Of a stretch of DNA of 64,000 nucleotides, positions 38,244 to 47,910 are shown one piece after another. The DNA is from Neoroseomonas alkaliterrae. Its GTDB lineage: Bacteria; Pseudomonadota; Alphaproteobacteria; Acetobacterales; Acetobacteraceae. Under the pieces are notes generated by a model. The model saw nothing but the letters and a program-made list of their open reading frames with translations, searched no databases and was not told the DNA's origin. The position numbers and the translations under genes are program-made. Every line of letters begins with the position of its first letter. The first letter of the stretch is position 1. Location: contig NZ_JACIJE010000007.1 of assembly GCF_014199195.1 (NCBI RefSeq), forward strand, positions 206,597-270,596, read 5' to 3'.

Positions 38244-40019
38244 TCAGAACCTCAACAGCATGCGGAAGAAGACCTGCGTGGCGCGCAGGGGGTCGCTAGC
38301 CACGCCATCGGGCCGCGTCGTCAGGCGCCGCGCGACCTCGAGGTCGAACTGCGCGAGGTCGGCCACCACGAGCCGCACGCCGCCGCCCCAGGAGGAGAGG
38401 CGCCGGTCGGCATCGGTGTCGAGGTTCTGGAAGGCCCAGCCCATGTCGCGGAACACGTAGAGCTGCGTCGAACCGCGATTGTTGCCGAGAGGCGGGTCGG
38501 CCGGCATCTCGTAGGCCATGTCGAGCTGCAGCTCGATGGCGTAACCGTAGCCCCAGTCCCCCGTGACCTGCCCCGAATAGAATCCGCGGCCGAGCCGCGA
38601 TCCGCCGAGATAATACTTCTCGGCCGGCGGCAGGATGTTGTCCGACCACTGCCCGCTGACATAGGCCTGGATGTTGACCATCGCCCCGTCGAAGGGGCTG
38701 AACAGCGGCTGCACGCGCTGGTATTCGCCGGTCACCTTGGTGAAGCCGAACTCGCTGCCGATGCGCGTCACCAGCGGATCGCCGTCGCGCGTCGCGCCGA
38801 AGGCGTCGAGGCCCTGGTGGATGCGCAGCGCCGCCTGGTTGGTCGCCGGCGGCAGGAAGCCGATCAGCGTGTCGAGCGCCTGCGCGTCGAAGCCGCCGCG
38901 CAGCGCGCGGATGCGGTCGCGCCCCGCGCGCTGCCGCCCCGAGGCGGTGCCGACGCCGGTGTAGACATCGCTGTCGAAGGCGTCGAACTGCGCCACCGCC
39001 CAGAGATTGGCCGGCCGCGTGCGGAGGATGGGATAGGTCGCGACGATGCCGGCCAGCCGCGTCTCGCCGACATAGCCGATGTCCGAGAGTTGCCCCGAAG
39101 GCAGCGTGTTGCCGGTGCCGGCATAGAGCCTGAAGCGCAGCCCCGAGCCGCCGATGAAGGTCTCCACGCTTGCCTGCGCGAACCACTGCGTGCCCTGCTC
39201 GGCGCCGAAGAGGGAGAGTTCCGTCCGCTCACCGTATTCGGTGAAGGAGTTGAGCCCGCCGACCAGCAGCCCCTGCCAGGGCCCGGTCAGCCGGTAGCCG
39301 CGGTTGTCGAGGTTGAAATACCCGCTGACCGGCGAGCGCGTGAGCTGGGCGATCAGCCTGAGCGCGCCTGGCTCGCCCTGGATCGGCTGCAGCACGCCGC
39401 GCACGCGCACGCCGGGCACGTCGGAGGCGAGCAGCAGCGCGCGCTCGACCGCCGCGGTCGAGACCGGCCGGTGCGCCTTCACCCGTTCGAGGAAGCGCAG
39501 CACCTGCGTGCCCGCCGGCCCGATGTCCCCATCGAGGCGCACCTCGGCGACATAGCCCTCGGTAATCGCGAAGCGCGCTTCGGCGCGCCCGTCGGGCCGG
39601 GGCGCGAGGGCGGCGGCGACCGAGACGAAGGGATAGCCCGCGCGGCGATAGGCGCCGAGCAGCGCGATCCGCGTCTCCTCGATGCGCGCGAGCGGGACGC
39701 TGCGGTTCTCGATGGCGGCGAGGATGGGGCGCAGATCGGCGGTGGGCACCGCCGTGTTGCCCTGCACCACGGCCTCCGCGATCGCCACCTCCTGCCCCTC
39801 GCCCGGGCCGCGGCGGGGTTCCTCGGCGGGCGGCTGGGCGCGCGGGGAAAGGGCGGGGGCGGCGGGCGGCAGGACGCGCTCGATCAGCCCGGCGGGCGGC
39901 GGCGGGGGGCGGGGCGCGCCGGCAGGCGCCTGCGCGCCCGCGCCGAGGGGCAGGAGCATCGCGGCCATCAGCGCCGGGACTGCGGCGCGGGCAAGGAACG
40001 AGCGCACGGGATCGGCCAC
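38244..40019 (-). CDS. Two-partner-secretion outer-membrane transporter (FhaC/ShlB/HecB family)
   Basis: 591 residues from a GTG at 40019. It has a signal peptide (FLARAAVPALMAAMLLPLGAGAQA), a Pro-rich plug-linker (~30-75), POTRA domains (~75-230: VAIAEAVVQGNTAVPTADL, then VAEVRLDGDIGPAG and SPVSGYFNLDNRGY), and a 16-strand Omp85-type barrel with the GGSRLGRGFYSG lid-loop motif. It ends in Phe, the usual outer-membrane barrel signal. It recognises the TPS domain of the next gene product and moves it across the outer membrane. The stop is 3 bases ahead of the exoprotein start. Confidence 0.95.
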   Translation of the reverse strand: MADPVRSFLARAAVPALMAAMLLPLGAGAQAPAGAPRPPPPPAGLIERVLPPAAPALSPRAQPPAEEPRRGPGEGQEVAIAEAVVQGNTAVPTADLRPILAAIENRSVPLARIEETRIALLGAYRRAGYPFVSVAAALAPRPDGRAEARFAITEGYVAEVRLDGDIGPAGTQVLRFLERVKAHRPVSTAAVERALLLASDVPGVRVRGVLQPIQGEPGALRLIAQLTRSPVSGYFNLDNRGYRLTGPWQGLLVGGLNSFTEYGERTELSLFGAEQGTQWFAQASVETFIGGSGLRFRLYAGTGNTLPSGQLSDIGYVGETRLAGIVATYPILRTRPANLWAVAQFDAFDSDVYTGVGTASGRQRAGRDRIRALRGGFDAQALDTLIGFLPPATNQAALRIHQGLDAFGATRDGDPLVTRIGSEFGFTKVTGEYQRVQPLFSPFDGAMVNIQAYVSGQWSDNILPPAEKYYLGGSRLGRGFYSGQVTGDWGYGYAIELQLDMAYEMPADPPLGNNRGSTQLYVFRDMGWAFQNLDTDADRRLSSWGGGVRLVVADLAQFDLEVARRLTTRPDGVASDPLRATQVFFRMLLRF

Positions 40020-40047
40020 GCACAGCGCCTTGGACGTTGTTCCGCCG

Positions 40048-40075
40048 ATGATACTGACCCTTTACGGGAAATGAA
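40048..40075 (-). promoter_or_regulatory. Candidate promoter of the two-partner-secretion operon
   Basis: On the minus strand, TATCAT (40048-40053) would be a -10 element 29 bases ahead of the GTG start, with TTCATT (40070-40075) as a weak -35 at a 16-base spacing. The DNA here is the most A/T-rich part of the gap, which supports a promoter, but the -35 match is poor. Confidence 0.35.
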
Positions 40076-40443
40076 CCAACCCATTGGCGGCGGCCCTGTA
40101 ACGCCGCTCACGCCGCGCCCCCGGCCACGCTTGCCGAAGGCCGGGCTGCCGGGAAGGGGCAGGCGAGAGCCGGGGCGGCCCCAAGCCTCGCGAGACTGTG
40201 ACCACCCCGGCATTTCCCGAAGCATCCTCGCCGGCCAAGAGCGCCTCCATCGGCGCCTTCTCCGCGCTGAGTGCCGCACCAGCCGGCCCGAGGCGAGACG
40301 CGCCGGAGCGATCTGCCGCTGGCGCGCGCGATGGTCGCTGAGCCCCGCGGTGAGGGCGGGTGCGGGCCGCCCGCGGCAGGGCAGGGACCGAGCATGATCC
40401 CGCGGCGGTGACCGCCCCGCGCCGCCGGCCTAGTCTGCGCGCC
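40076..40443. other. Long intergenic region between divergent transporter and P450 genes
   Basis: About 370 bases with no supportable gene. It should hold the P450 promoter, but I see no convincing elements. Short frames in it have no family features. Nothing repeat-like was recognised. Confidence 0.5.
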
Positions 40444-41802
40444 ATGCAGGCCGCCGCCGACTTCGTCCCGCCCATGCCGCGCCCGCCGGCGCAGCCCTGG
40501 CGGTGGCTGCCCTCGCTGATCCTCGGCCGCGGCGACATCCTGCGCGCCTTCACCGAGGACGCCTATCGCCGGCAGGTCATACCGCTGCGCCTGCCCGGCC
40601 GCGGCCTCGTCATCGCCAACCATCCGGACGTGGTCCGCCACGTCTTCGTCGCCCATGCGGAGAACTACGAGCGCAAGTCGTGGTTCATGGAGCAGGCGCT
40701 GGAGCCGGTGGTGGGCGACAGCCTCTTCATCAACCATGGCGAGGCCTGGGCCGAACGGCGCGCGGTCATCGCCCCGGCGCTGCATCCCTCGCGCATCGCC
40801 GCCTTCCATCCGCATTTCGTCCGCGCGGCGGAGGAACTGGCCGGGGACCTCGCCCGCGCCGCGCCCGGCCCGGTGGATGTCGCGCCGCTCTTCGCCGCGG
40901 CGACGACGCGGGTGATGATGCTGAGCCTGTTCGGCGAGGCGGTGCCGCGCGAGGCCGCGGCGGCGGTGGCGGAGGCCTTCGCCGCCTACCAGGCGGCGGC
41001 CGAGAGCGTGGATCTGCGCTACCTGCTCGGCCTGCCCCCCTGGCTCGCGGGGCGGCAGAGCCGGCGGGCGCGCCTGGCCGCCGCGCGGCTGCGCGCGCTC
41101 GTCGCGCAGGCGCTCGCCGCCGTGCCCGAGCCCGCGCCGCCGCTGCTCGCCGCCATGCGCGCGGCGCGCCGGCCCGACGGCACGCCGGTGATGGATGCCG
41201 AGGCGCTGGCGAACGAGGTGGCGATGATGCTGCTCGCCGGCAGCGAGACCTCTGCCACGGCGATGACCTGGGCCGCCTATCTGATCGCCGCCCATCCCGC
41301 GACCGGAGCGGCGCTGGACGAGGAACTCGCCGCGCTGCCGCCCGGCGCGCCGGATGCGGAGCAGGCGGCGGGGCTGACCTTCGCGCGCGCCGTGCTGAGC
41401 GAGGCGATGCGGCTCTATCCCCCGGTCGCCGTGCTCTCGCGCCAGGCCCGCGCGGCCGACCGGATCCGCCGCTTCGAGATCCGCCCCGGCGACACGGTGA
41501 TGGCCGTGCCCTGGCTGCTGCATCGCCATGCGATGTGGTGGGACCGGCCGCACGCCTTCATCCCCGAACGCTTCCTGCCCGAGTCCGCGCGCCGCCAGCC
41601 GAAATTCACCTGGATCCCCTTCGGCATCGGGCCGCGCATCTGCGCCGGCGCGGCCTTCGGCATGGCCGAGATGCTGGTCTTCCTCGCCGTGCTTCTGCGC
41701 CGCTTCCGCCTCGGCGTGCCGAAGGGCTGGGCACCCGCGCCGCAATGCCGCCTCACGCTGAGGCCGAAGCAGGGGATGCGGCTCCTGCTCGCCGCCCGCT
41801 GA
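40444..41802 (+). CDS. Cytochrome P450
   Basis: 452 residues from the ATG at 40444. Heme-binding signature FGIGPRICAGAAFG with proximal ligand Cys400; ExxR (SEAMRLYP, Glu320/Arg323) and I-helix AGSETSA (Glu268/Thr269) for oxygen activation. No N-terminal membrane helix, so it is a soluble bacterial enzyme dependent on ferredoxin or a reductase encoded elsewhere. Closest in appearance to bacterial CYP families acting on fatty acids or terpenoids with the FGxGPRxCxG core; the substrate cannot be told. It is separated by 62 bases from the dihydropyrimidinase gene downstream; this may be a coincidental neighbour. Confidence 0.94.
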   Translation: MQAAADFVPPMPRPPAQPWRWLPSLILGRGDILRAFTEDAYRRQVIPLRLPGRGLVIANHPDVVRHVFVAHAENYERKSWFMEQALEPVVGDSLFINHGEAWAERRAVIAPALHPSRIAAFHPHFVRAAEELAGDLARAAPGPVDVAPLFAAATTRVMMLSLFGEAVPREAAAAVAEAFAAYQAAAESVDLRYLLGLPPWLAGRQSRRARLAAARLRALVAQALAAVPEPAPPLLAAMRAARRPDGTPVMDAEALANEVAMMLLAGSETSATAMTWAAYLIAAHPATGAALDEELAALPPGAPDAEQAAGLTFARAVLSEAMRLYPPVAVLSRQARAADRIRRFEIRPGDTVMAVPWLLHRHAMWWDRPHAFIPERFLPESARRQPKFTWIPFGIGPRICAGAAFGMAEMLVFLAVLLRRFRLGVPKGWAPAPQCRLTLRPKQGMRLLLAAR

Positions 41803-41864
41803 GGCTGGACGCGCCTCAGCGCGCGCCTCAGTCTGAGCGGCGTTCGGGCAGGGGAGGGTGGGCG

Positions 41865-43322
41865 ATGGCCGGATACGATCTCGCGGTGCGCGGCGGCCAG
41901 GTGGCGACCGGCTTCGGCACCACGCGCTGCGACATCGGCGTGAAGGACGGCCGCATCGTCGCCATCGCCGAGCGCATCACGGACGCCGCGCGGGCGATCG
42001 AGGCCGACGGCCTGCTCGTCCTGCCCGGCGGCGTGGACAGCCATTGCCACATCGAGGAACCGCAGCCCGGCGGGGGCGCCAACGAGGAGACCTTTGCCAC
42101 CGCCTCCGCCGCCGCCTTCGCGGGCGGGACCACCTCGGTCGTCTGCTTCATCCCGCAATGGAAGGGCCACGGCGTCTGGGAGCGCTACGTGGATTACCGC
42201 GCCCGTGCCGCGCGCGGGATGCTGGACCATTCCTTCCACCAGATCATCAGCGACCCGACCGACGCGGTGATGGAGCAGGAGGTGCCGCGCGTGGTCGCCG
42301 AGGGCGTGCGCAGCCTCAAGGTCTTCCTCACCTACGAGCCGCTGCACCTCGACGATGCGCAGTACCTGCGCGTGCTCACCAAGGCGCGCGAACTCGGCTG
42401 CCTGGTGACCGTGCATTGCGAGAACTACGCGGCGATCAACTGGCGCACGGCCGAATTGCTGAAGCACGGCATGGCCGCGCCGAAATACCACGCCTGGGCG
42501 CGCCCGCCGGTGGTCGAGCGGGAGGCGACGCACCGCGCCATCGCGCTCGCCGAACTCGTGGACCAGCCGATCCAGGTCTTCCACGTCAGTTGCGCCGAGG
42601 CCGCCGAGGAGATCGCCCGCGCCCAGGCCCGCGGGGTGAAGGTGTGGGGGGAGACCTGCCCGCAATACGTGACCCTGACCGCCGCCGACATCGACCGCCC
42701 CGGCTTCGAGGGTGCGAAGTTCATGTGCAGCCCCGCCCCGCGCACGCGCGAGGAACACGCCCGCATCTGGGAGATGATCCGCCGCGGCACGCTCGACGTC
42801 ATCTCCTCGGACCACTGCGCCTTCTCGTATGAGGGCGACCGCGGCAAGCGCCAGAACGGCGCGGATGCCGTGTTCCGCGACATCCCGAACGGCATCCCCG
42901 GCTTCGCCGCGCGCCTGCCCATCATCTTCAGCGAGGGCGTCTCGAAGGGCCGCATCAGCCTCGACGATTTCGTGCGCCTGACCAGCACCAACCCCGCGCG
43001 GCTGATGGGCCTTGCCCCGCGCAAGGGGATGATCGCGGTCGGCGCCGATGCCGACCTCGCGCTGTGGGATCCGGCGAAGAAGGTCACGCTGACCAACGCG
43101 CTGATGCAGCACGCGGTGGACTACACGCCCTATGAGGGGATGGAGGTCACCGGCTGGCCCGTCGCCACCATCCGCCGCGGCGAGGTGGTGATGCGCGACG
43201 GCAAGGTGCAGGCCGAACCCGGCACCGGCCGCTTCCTGCCGCGCGGGCCCTACGACCTGATCCGCCCGCGCGGCATCACGCCGGACGGCTTCGACCCCGC
43301 GCCGCCTCCGGCCGTCAGGTGA
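41865..43322 (+). CDS. Dihydropyrimidinase / D-hydantoinase family
   Basis: 485 residues; ATG at 41865 preceded by GGGGAGGG. Cyclic amidohydrolase with GGVDSHCHIE (two metal-binding His), SLKVFLTY whose Lys would be the carboxylated bridging ligand, VHCEN, HVSC, and SSDHC with the catalytic Asp. The C-terminal beta sandwich is present. These enzymes open the ring of dihydropyrimidines or 5-substituted hydantoins in pyrimidine breakdown. A beta-ureidopropionase or carbamoylase partner is not in the window. The end overlaps the end of the opposite gene by 8 bases. Confidence 0.92.
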   Translation: MAGYDLAVRGGQVATGFGTTRCDIGVKDGRIVAIAERITDAARAIEADGLLVLPGGVDSHCHIEEPQPGGGANEETFATASAAAFAGGTTSVVCFIPQWKGHGVWERYVDYRARAARGMLDHSFHQIISDPTDAVMEQEVPRVVAEGVRSLKVFLTYEPLHLDDAQYLRVLTKARELGCLVTVHCENYAAINWRTAELLKHGMAAPKYHAWARPPVVEREATHRAIALAELVDQPIQVFHVSCAEAAEEIARAQARGVKVWGETCPQYVTLTAADIDRPGFEGAKFMCSPAPRTREEHARIWEMIRRGTLDVISSDHCAFSYEGDRGKRQNGADAVFRDIPNGIPGFAARLPIIFSEGVSKGRISLDDFVRLTSTNPARLMGLAPRKGMIAVGADADLALWDPAKKVTLTNALMQHAVDYTPYEGMEVTGWPVATIRRGEVVMRDGKVQAEPGTGRFLPRGPYDLIRPRGITPDGFDPAPPPAVR

Positions 43323-44043
43323 TGGCGTAGCCCACCGCCCAGAGCCCCGTCGCGTCGAGATCGAGCGCCGTCAGGTCGGTCACCGGCTCGGCAAGCAGCG
43401 TGAGCACCCGGGCCCGCGCCTCGTCCACGCGGCGGCGCAGGGCGCTCGCGCGGGGCGGCGTCGCGGCGGCCGGGCGCAGCGGCCCCTCGCCGCCCCAGAG
43501 CAGCCGCGTGGTCCAGCCCTCCCGCTCCTCGGGCCCGGGCTGCGGCCCCGGCGGGCGGCGCGGCAGGCGCGCGGTGCTGGTCATGGAAAGGCGCAGCGCC
43601 TCGCGCCCCGGCTCGGCCTCGATCCGCCCGCTCATGCGCCGCCAGCCCTGGCCGGTCTGCCGGTCGCGGAAGGAGAGCGTCTCGATCCCGAGCACGCGCA
43701 GCCGCCCCCCATCGTCGGCGCCGATCACCGCGGCCAGTTCCTGCGCGATGCCGGTGCCGCGATTGCCCTCGAAGGCCGCGAGCAGCACCTCGCGCCGCGC
43801 GATGGGCAGCGCCTGAAGCACGCGCGCCCGGCCGTACCAGGAAGGCAGCAGCACGCGCGCCGCGGGCGCGCCCGGGCCCGTGAAGGCGATGGCGAGCGCC
43901 TCGCGCGCCGAGGGGTGGGGCTCGATCCGCGCGCGGACGGCAAGGCGCGGCCCGCCGGGCAGCAGCCTGATCTCGCCGGTCGCGGCCCGGGCGCTGGCGG
44001 GCGCAAGCAGCGGCGCGGCGAGCAGCAGCCGGCGCGGGATCAC
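43315..44043 (-). CDS. Secreted protein of unknown function in an ACR3/aminotransferase operon
   Basis: 242 residues from a GTG that overlaps the ACR3 stop (GTGA). It has a clear signal peptide ([17 protein letters not shown]). The body is likely beta-rich, with [20 protein letters not shown] and [22 protein letters not shown], and a C-terminal helical part with [30 protein letters not shown] do not recognise a family. Translational coupling to the ACR3-type transporter suggests a periplasmic partner in the same process. The 3' end overlaps the dihydropyrimidinase gene from the other strand. Confidence 0.75.
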   Translation of the reverse strand: MIPRRLLLAAPLLAPASARAATGEIRLLPGGPRLAVRARIEPHPSAREALAIAFTGPGAPAARVLLPSWYGRARVLQALPIARREVLLAAFEGNRGTGIAQELAAVIGADDGGRLRVLGIETLSFRDRQTGQGWRRMSGRIEAEPGREALRLSMTSTARLPRRPPGPQPGPEEREGWTTRLLWGGEGPLRPAAATPPRASALRRRVDEARARVLTLLAEPVTDLTALDLDATGLWAVGYAIT

Positions 44044-45080
44044 GGATCGGCCCCGGGAAACCAGCCCCGCGTGCGGTTCGCGAAGGCGACGAGGGAGAGC
44101 ATCACCGGCACCTCCACCAGCACGCCGACCACGGTCACCAGTGCCGCGCCCGAATCCAGCCCGAACAGCCCGATGGCCACGGCGACGGCGAGTTCGAAGA
44201 AGTTCGATGTCCCGATCAGCGCGCAGGGTGCCGCGACCGGATAGGGCACGCGCCAAAGATACGCCCAGCCATAGGCGAGGCCGAAGATGCCGTAGGACTG
44301 GATCAGCAGCGGCACCGCGATCAGCGCGATCAGCAGCGGCTGCGCGAGGATGACGCGCCCCTGGAAGCCGAAGAGCAGCACGATCGTGGCGAGCAGCCCG
44401 AGCACCGACAGCGGCTTCACCCGCGCCGTGAAGCGCGCCACCGCCGCCTCGCCCGCCGCCGGCGGGAGGGCGCGGGTCAGCCGCAGCCGCGTCCAGACCC
44501 CCGCCGCGAGCGGGATCACGACATAGAGCACCACCGAGAGCAGCAGCGTCTCCCACGGCACCGAGAGGTCGGTCACGCCGAGCAGCAGTGCGACGATCGG
44601 CGCGAAGGCGAAGACCATGATCACGTCGTTCACCGAGACCTGCACCAGCGTGTAGGTCGCATCCCCGCGCGTGAGCTGGGACCAGACGAAGACCATGGCG
44701 GTGCAGGGCGCCGCCCCCAGCAGGATCAGCCCGGCAATGTATTGCCCGGCCTGCGCCGGATCGATCAGCCCGGCGAAGAGGTGCTGGAAGAACAACACGC
44801 CGAGCGCGGCCATGGTGAAGGGCTTCACCAGCCAGTTGACCGAAAGCGTGATGACAAGGCCCTTCGGCCTTTCGTGGATGCGCGAGAGGGCGGCGAAATC
44901 CACCGCCACCATCATCGGGTAGACCATGAACCAGATCAGCACCGCGACGACGAAGTTGACCGAGCCGTATTCCAGCGCGGCCAGCGCGCCGAAGGCGCCG
45001 GGCGCCGCGCTGCCCAGCGCGATCCCCGCCAGGATGCACAGCGCGACCCAGAGCGAGAGGTAGCGTTCGAAGACGGACAT
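44040..45080 (-). CDS. ACR3-family arsenite efflux transporter / bile acid:Na+ symporter superfamily
   Basis: 346 residues, about ten membrane helices. It carries the ACR3 sequence [17 protein letters not shown], where the Cys is the essential thiolate in ACR3 proteins, plus [15 protein letters not shown] and the C-terminal [21 protein letters not shown]3 exports arsenite by proton-motive force. The usual companions arsR and arsC are absent; instead it is translationally coupled to an aminotransferase (ATGA) upstream and a secreted protein downstream. That could mean another substrate or a linked metabolite pathway. Family membership is firm, substrate less so. Confidence 0.88.
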   Translation of the reverse strand: MSVFERYLSLWVALCILAGIALGSAAPGAFGALAALEYGSVNFVVAVLIWFMVYPMMVAVDFAALSRIHERPKGLVITLSVNWLVKPFTMAALGVLFFQHLFAGLIDPAQAGQYIAGLILLGAAPCTAMVFVWSQLTRGDATYTLVQVSVNDVIMVFAFAPIVALLLGVTDLSVPWETLLLSVVLYVVIPLAAGVWTRLRLTRALPPAAGEAAVARFTARVKPLSVLGLLATIVLLFGFQGRVILAQPLLIALIAVPLLIQSYGIFGLAYGWAYLWRVPYPVAAPCALIGTSNFFELAVAVAIGLFGLDSGAALVTVVGVLVEVPVMLSLVAFANRTRGWFPGADP

Positions 45081-46243
45081 CACCCCTCCGTCAGCCGCGC
45101 CGGCACCGCCGCGATCGCGTCCTCCGCCGCATTGGCGAAGGCGAGGCGCAGGTGGCGCTCCTGCCCCGGGCCGAAGAAGGGCCCTGGCAGGCCGAGCAGG
45201 CCGCGCTCGACCGCGAGCCGCTCGGCCGTCGCCACCGCCTCCGGCGCCTCCGCGGGCAGGCGCAGATAGGCGAAATAGGCGCCGAGCGCGTCGAGCCGCC
45301 AGCCGGGCAGTTGCGCGGCGGCGCGGCGGAAGGCCTCGGCGCGCGCGGCCATGACGGCGCGGTTGCCCTCGCGCCAGCCTCGCAGGGCCCCGATGGCCCA
45401 GGCGAGCGCCGTCTGCGCCGCCCGCGGCGCGCAGATCTGCATCGTGTCCAGCGCCTTCATCAGCGCCGCGCGGAAGGCGGGGCCGGTGGCGATCGCCGCG
45501 ACCCGGTGCCCCGGCACGCAATAGGCCTTCGAGAAGGAATAGAGGTGCACGACATTCTCCCGCCAGGCCGGGTCGCCGAACAGCGCGTGGGGCGGGGACT
45601 GCCCGGCGCCGAGGAAGTCGCGATAGGTCTCGTCCAGCACCAGCCAGGCCCGGTGCCGCCGCGCGAGTTCCGCGAAGCGCGCGATCACCTCCGGCGGATA
45701 GACGGCCCCGGTCGGGTTGTTCGGGCTGACGAGGACGATGGCGCGCACGCCCTCCATCAGCGCGGCGGCGCGGCCGGGGTCGGGCACGAAGCCGTCCTCC
45801 GCCCGGCATTCGAGCGGCACGCAGGGAATGCCGAGCGCGGTGAGCGCCATGCGGTGGTTGAAGTACCAGGGCGCGGGCAGCATCACCGCCTCGCCCTGGC
45901 CGGCCAGCACGGTCATGGCCATGGTGAAGGCGAGGTTGCCGCCGGAGGTGATGGCGATGTCGGCCGTTGCGACAGGCGCGCCGTAGACGCCGCTGATGTC
46001 CTCGGCGAGTGCCGCGCGCAGCGCCGCTTCCCCGTCGATCGGCCCGTAGGAGGCGGTGGCGGTGCTGCCCGCGCATTCGGCGAGTTTCGCGAGCAGGTCG
46101 CGGTGCGGCGGGTAGCCCGGCACCGCCTGGGTGAGGTCGAGCACGGGCCCTGCGCGCCCGTCATAGCGGGAGGCCCAGGCGCGGACGGAGGGGATGGGCG
46201 GTTCGGCGGTCGCGCCGATGCGCGGCGAAAGCGGAAAATCCAT
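45080..46243 (-). CDS. PLP-dependent class I/II aminotransferase
   Basis: 387 residues. Fold-type I aminotransferase with [39 protein letters not shown], and [16 protein letters not shown], where Lys239 binds the cofactor; the last Arg in the HLRLAF region would bind the substrate carboxylate. It resembles aspartate/aromatic aminotransferase-type enzymes but the amino donor is undefined. It is the first gene of a three-gene operon with an ACR3-type exporter and a secreted protein, linked by overlaps. Cytoplasmic. Confidence 0.92.
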   Translation of the reverse strand: MDFPLSPRIGATAEPPIPSVRAWASRYDGRAGPVLDLTQAVPGYPPHRDLLAKLAECAGSTATASYGPIDGEAALRAALAEDISGVYGAPVATADIAITSGGNLAFTMAMTVLAGQGEAVMLPAPWYFNHRMALTALGIPCVPLECRAEDGFVPDPGRAAALMEGVRAIVLVSPNNPTGAVYPPEVIARFAELARRHRAWLVLDETYRDFLGAGQSPPHALFGDPAWRENVVHLYSFSKAYCVPGHRVAAIATGPAFRAALMKALDTMQICAPRAAQTALAWAIGALRGWREGNRAVMAARAEAFRRAAAQLPGWRLDALGAYFAYLRLPAEAPEAVATAERLAVERGLLGLPGPFFGPGQERHLRLAFANAAEDAIAAVPARLTEG

Positions 46244-46324
46244 GCGCGCGAAGGAACCACCCCCGCCCCGCGCCGTCCATCCGCGACGCCGAGTCCGCCT
46301 TTCCGCGAGGCTTCCGGTCCCGGC

Positions 46325-47071
46325 TCAGGCGGCCTCGCCCGCCGGCCGCCCCGTGACATGCCGCCAGTGGTGCCAGAGCAGCCGCGCCGCAAGGGACCGC
46401 CGGGGCGCCCAGCCCTCGGCCATCGCCGCCAGCGCCCGCGGCTTTGGGCGCTCCACGAGGCCCTTGAGATGCGCAAGCCCCGCCGCCAGCGCGATGTCGC
46501 CGGCGGGGAAGATGTCGGGCCGCTCGAAGCCGAACAGCAGATGGACCTGCGCCGTCCAGGGCCCGAGGCCGGGGATCGCGGAGAGCGCCGCCACCGCCTC
46601 GGCATCCGGCGCGTCGCGCAGGGCGCCGAGGTCGAGCCTGCCCTCCGCCACCGCGGCGGCGAGCGCGCGGACATGCGCGACCTTGGGCCGGGACAGACCG
46701 GCCCCGCGCAGCGCCTCGTCGCTTGTCGCGAGCAGCCCCTCGGGATGCAGGATGCCGGGCAGCGCGGAAAGCCTGCCCCAGATCGCCGCGGCCGCCTGGT
46801 TCGAGATCATCTGGCCGCAGATCGTGCGCAGCAGGCCGGGAAAGCCGGGGTCGCGCCGGCGCCACGGCAGGGGGCCGGCCTGCGGCTCGATGCGCGCGAA
46901 ATCGGGATCGAGCCGCGTGAGTTCCGCGATGCCCTCGCGCGCCCATTCGGGGGGAGGGGGGTGGGCGGCGGAGGCGTGGGGAAGTGAAGCGGCTGCCCCC
47001 GCCGCCCTTGGGCCGCCCCCGCGGGGGAGGTTGCGTGCGGCGGCCCTTCGCCCTGGAGATGGTGGCTGCAT
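46325..47071 (-). CDS. 3-methyladenine DNA glycosylase II-like (HhH-GPD family)
   Basis: 248 residues from the ATG at 47071; the first ~45 residues are low-complexity and the true start could be nearby (GTG 47080 or ATG 47107). The body has the AlkA-type HhH-GPD fold: ICGQMISNQAAAAIWGRL, GLSRPKVAHVRALA, the helix-hairpin-helix LSAIPGLGPWTAQVHLLF and the catalytic aspartate 192 in FPAGDIAL. It removes alkylated bases such as 3-methyladenine in base-excision repair. Not clearly coupled to neighbours. Confidence 0.9.
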   Translation of the reverse strand: MQPPSPGRRAAARNLPRGGGPRAAGAAASLPHASAAHPPPPEWAREGIAELTRLDPDFARIEPQAGPLPWRRRDPGFPGLLRTICGQMISNQAAAAIWGRLSALPGILHPEGLLATSDEALRGAGLSRPKVAHVRALAAAVAEGRLDLGALRDAPDAEAVAALSAIPGLGPWTAQVHLLFGFERPDIFPAGDIALAAGLAHLKGLVERPKPRALAAMAEGWAPRRSLAARLLWHHWRHVTGRPAGEAA

Positions 47072-47193
47072 GCCCGCCACGAAGCCCCCTCGCGCCCCGG
47101 ATTGCAACGGAGCGCAACAGCCCGGGCCGCCGTTACCGAAAGAAACGCGCGCGCCTCGTGAACCGGCCTGCGGCCATCCTATTGTAACAGGGC

Positions 47194-47910
47194 ATGGAGC
47201 CCGCCCCGCACATCCTCGTTGTGGACGACGATCGCGAGATCCGCGACCTCCTCTCCCGCTTCCTCGAGAAGCAGGGGATGCGCGTCACCGCCGCGCGCGA
47301 CGCGCGGGAGGCGCGCAAGCTCTGGCCGCTCGGCCGCTACCACCTCGTCGTGCTGGACCTGATGATGCCGGGGGAGCCGGGGCTCGACTTCGCGCGCTGG
47401 CTGCGCAGCCAGTCCGAGGTGCCCATCGTCATCCTCACCGCCATGGGGGAGGAGACGGACCGGATCGTCGGCCTCGAACTCGGCGCCGACGACTACGTGG
47501 CCAAGCCCTTCAACCCGCGCGAGCTGCTCGCGCGCATCCGCGCCGTGCTGCGCCGCGCGAACGGGGAGGGGCCGAGCAAGGAGCCGCCCGCCAAGGTGAT
47601 CCGCTTCGCCGGCTGGACGCTCGAGCCCGCGCGGCGGCGGCTGCTCAACCCCGATGGCGCCGAGGTCTCACTGACGGGCGGCGAATACGAGCTGCTGCAG
47701 GTGCTGGTGGAACGCCCCAACCGCGTGCTGACGCGCGACATGCTGATGGACATCCTGCGCGGCCGTCAGGCCGGGCCCTTCGACCGGGCGATCGATGTCG
47801 CGGTCTCGCGCCTGCGCCGCAAGCTCGAGGATGACGGGCGCAACCCGACGCTGATCAAGACCGTGCGCGGCGGCGGCTACGTGCTGGCGGCGACGGTCGA
47901 ACGTGGCTGA
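47194..47910 (+). CDS. OmpR-family response regulator
   Basis: 238 residues. Receiver domain (~6-120): ILVVDDDREIR acidic pocket, phospho-acceptor Asp55 in VVLDLMMPG, ILTAMGEETDR Thr and AKPFN Lys. Winged-helix DNA-binding domain from ~140: LTGGEYELLQVLVERPNRVLTRD and VAVSRLRRKLEDDGRNPTLIKTVRGGGYVLAA. It acts as a transcription factor when phosphorylated. Coupled by an 8-base overlap to the kinase gene, so these form one two-component system of the OmpR/EnvZ kind. The regulated genes are unknown. Upstream lies the AT-richer string CCTATTGTAACAGG near the start. Confidence 0.95.
   Translation: MEPAPHILVVDDDREIRDLLSRFLEKQGMRVTAARDAREARKLWPLGRYHLVVLDLMMPGEPGLDFARWLRSQSEVPIVILTAMGEETDRIVGLELGADDYVAKPFNPRELLARIRAVLRRANGEGPSKEPPAKVIRFAGWTLEPARRRLLNPDGAEVSLTGGEYELLQVLVERPNRVLTRDMLMDILRGRQAGPFDRAIDVAVSRLRRKLEDDGRNPTLIKTVRGGGYVLAATVERG

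Noticed and set aside
32130..40397. A 2755-residue open frame on the plus strand opposite the exoprotein and transporter genes
   Set aside because: Antisense of two clearly real genes; Arg/Ala/Gly/Asp-rich composition with no domain, typical of shadow frames in very G+C-rich DNA.
40020..40443. Small frames in the gap between the transporter and the P450
   Set aside because: They have no conserved motif or ribosome site and overlap in several frames.
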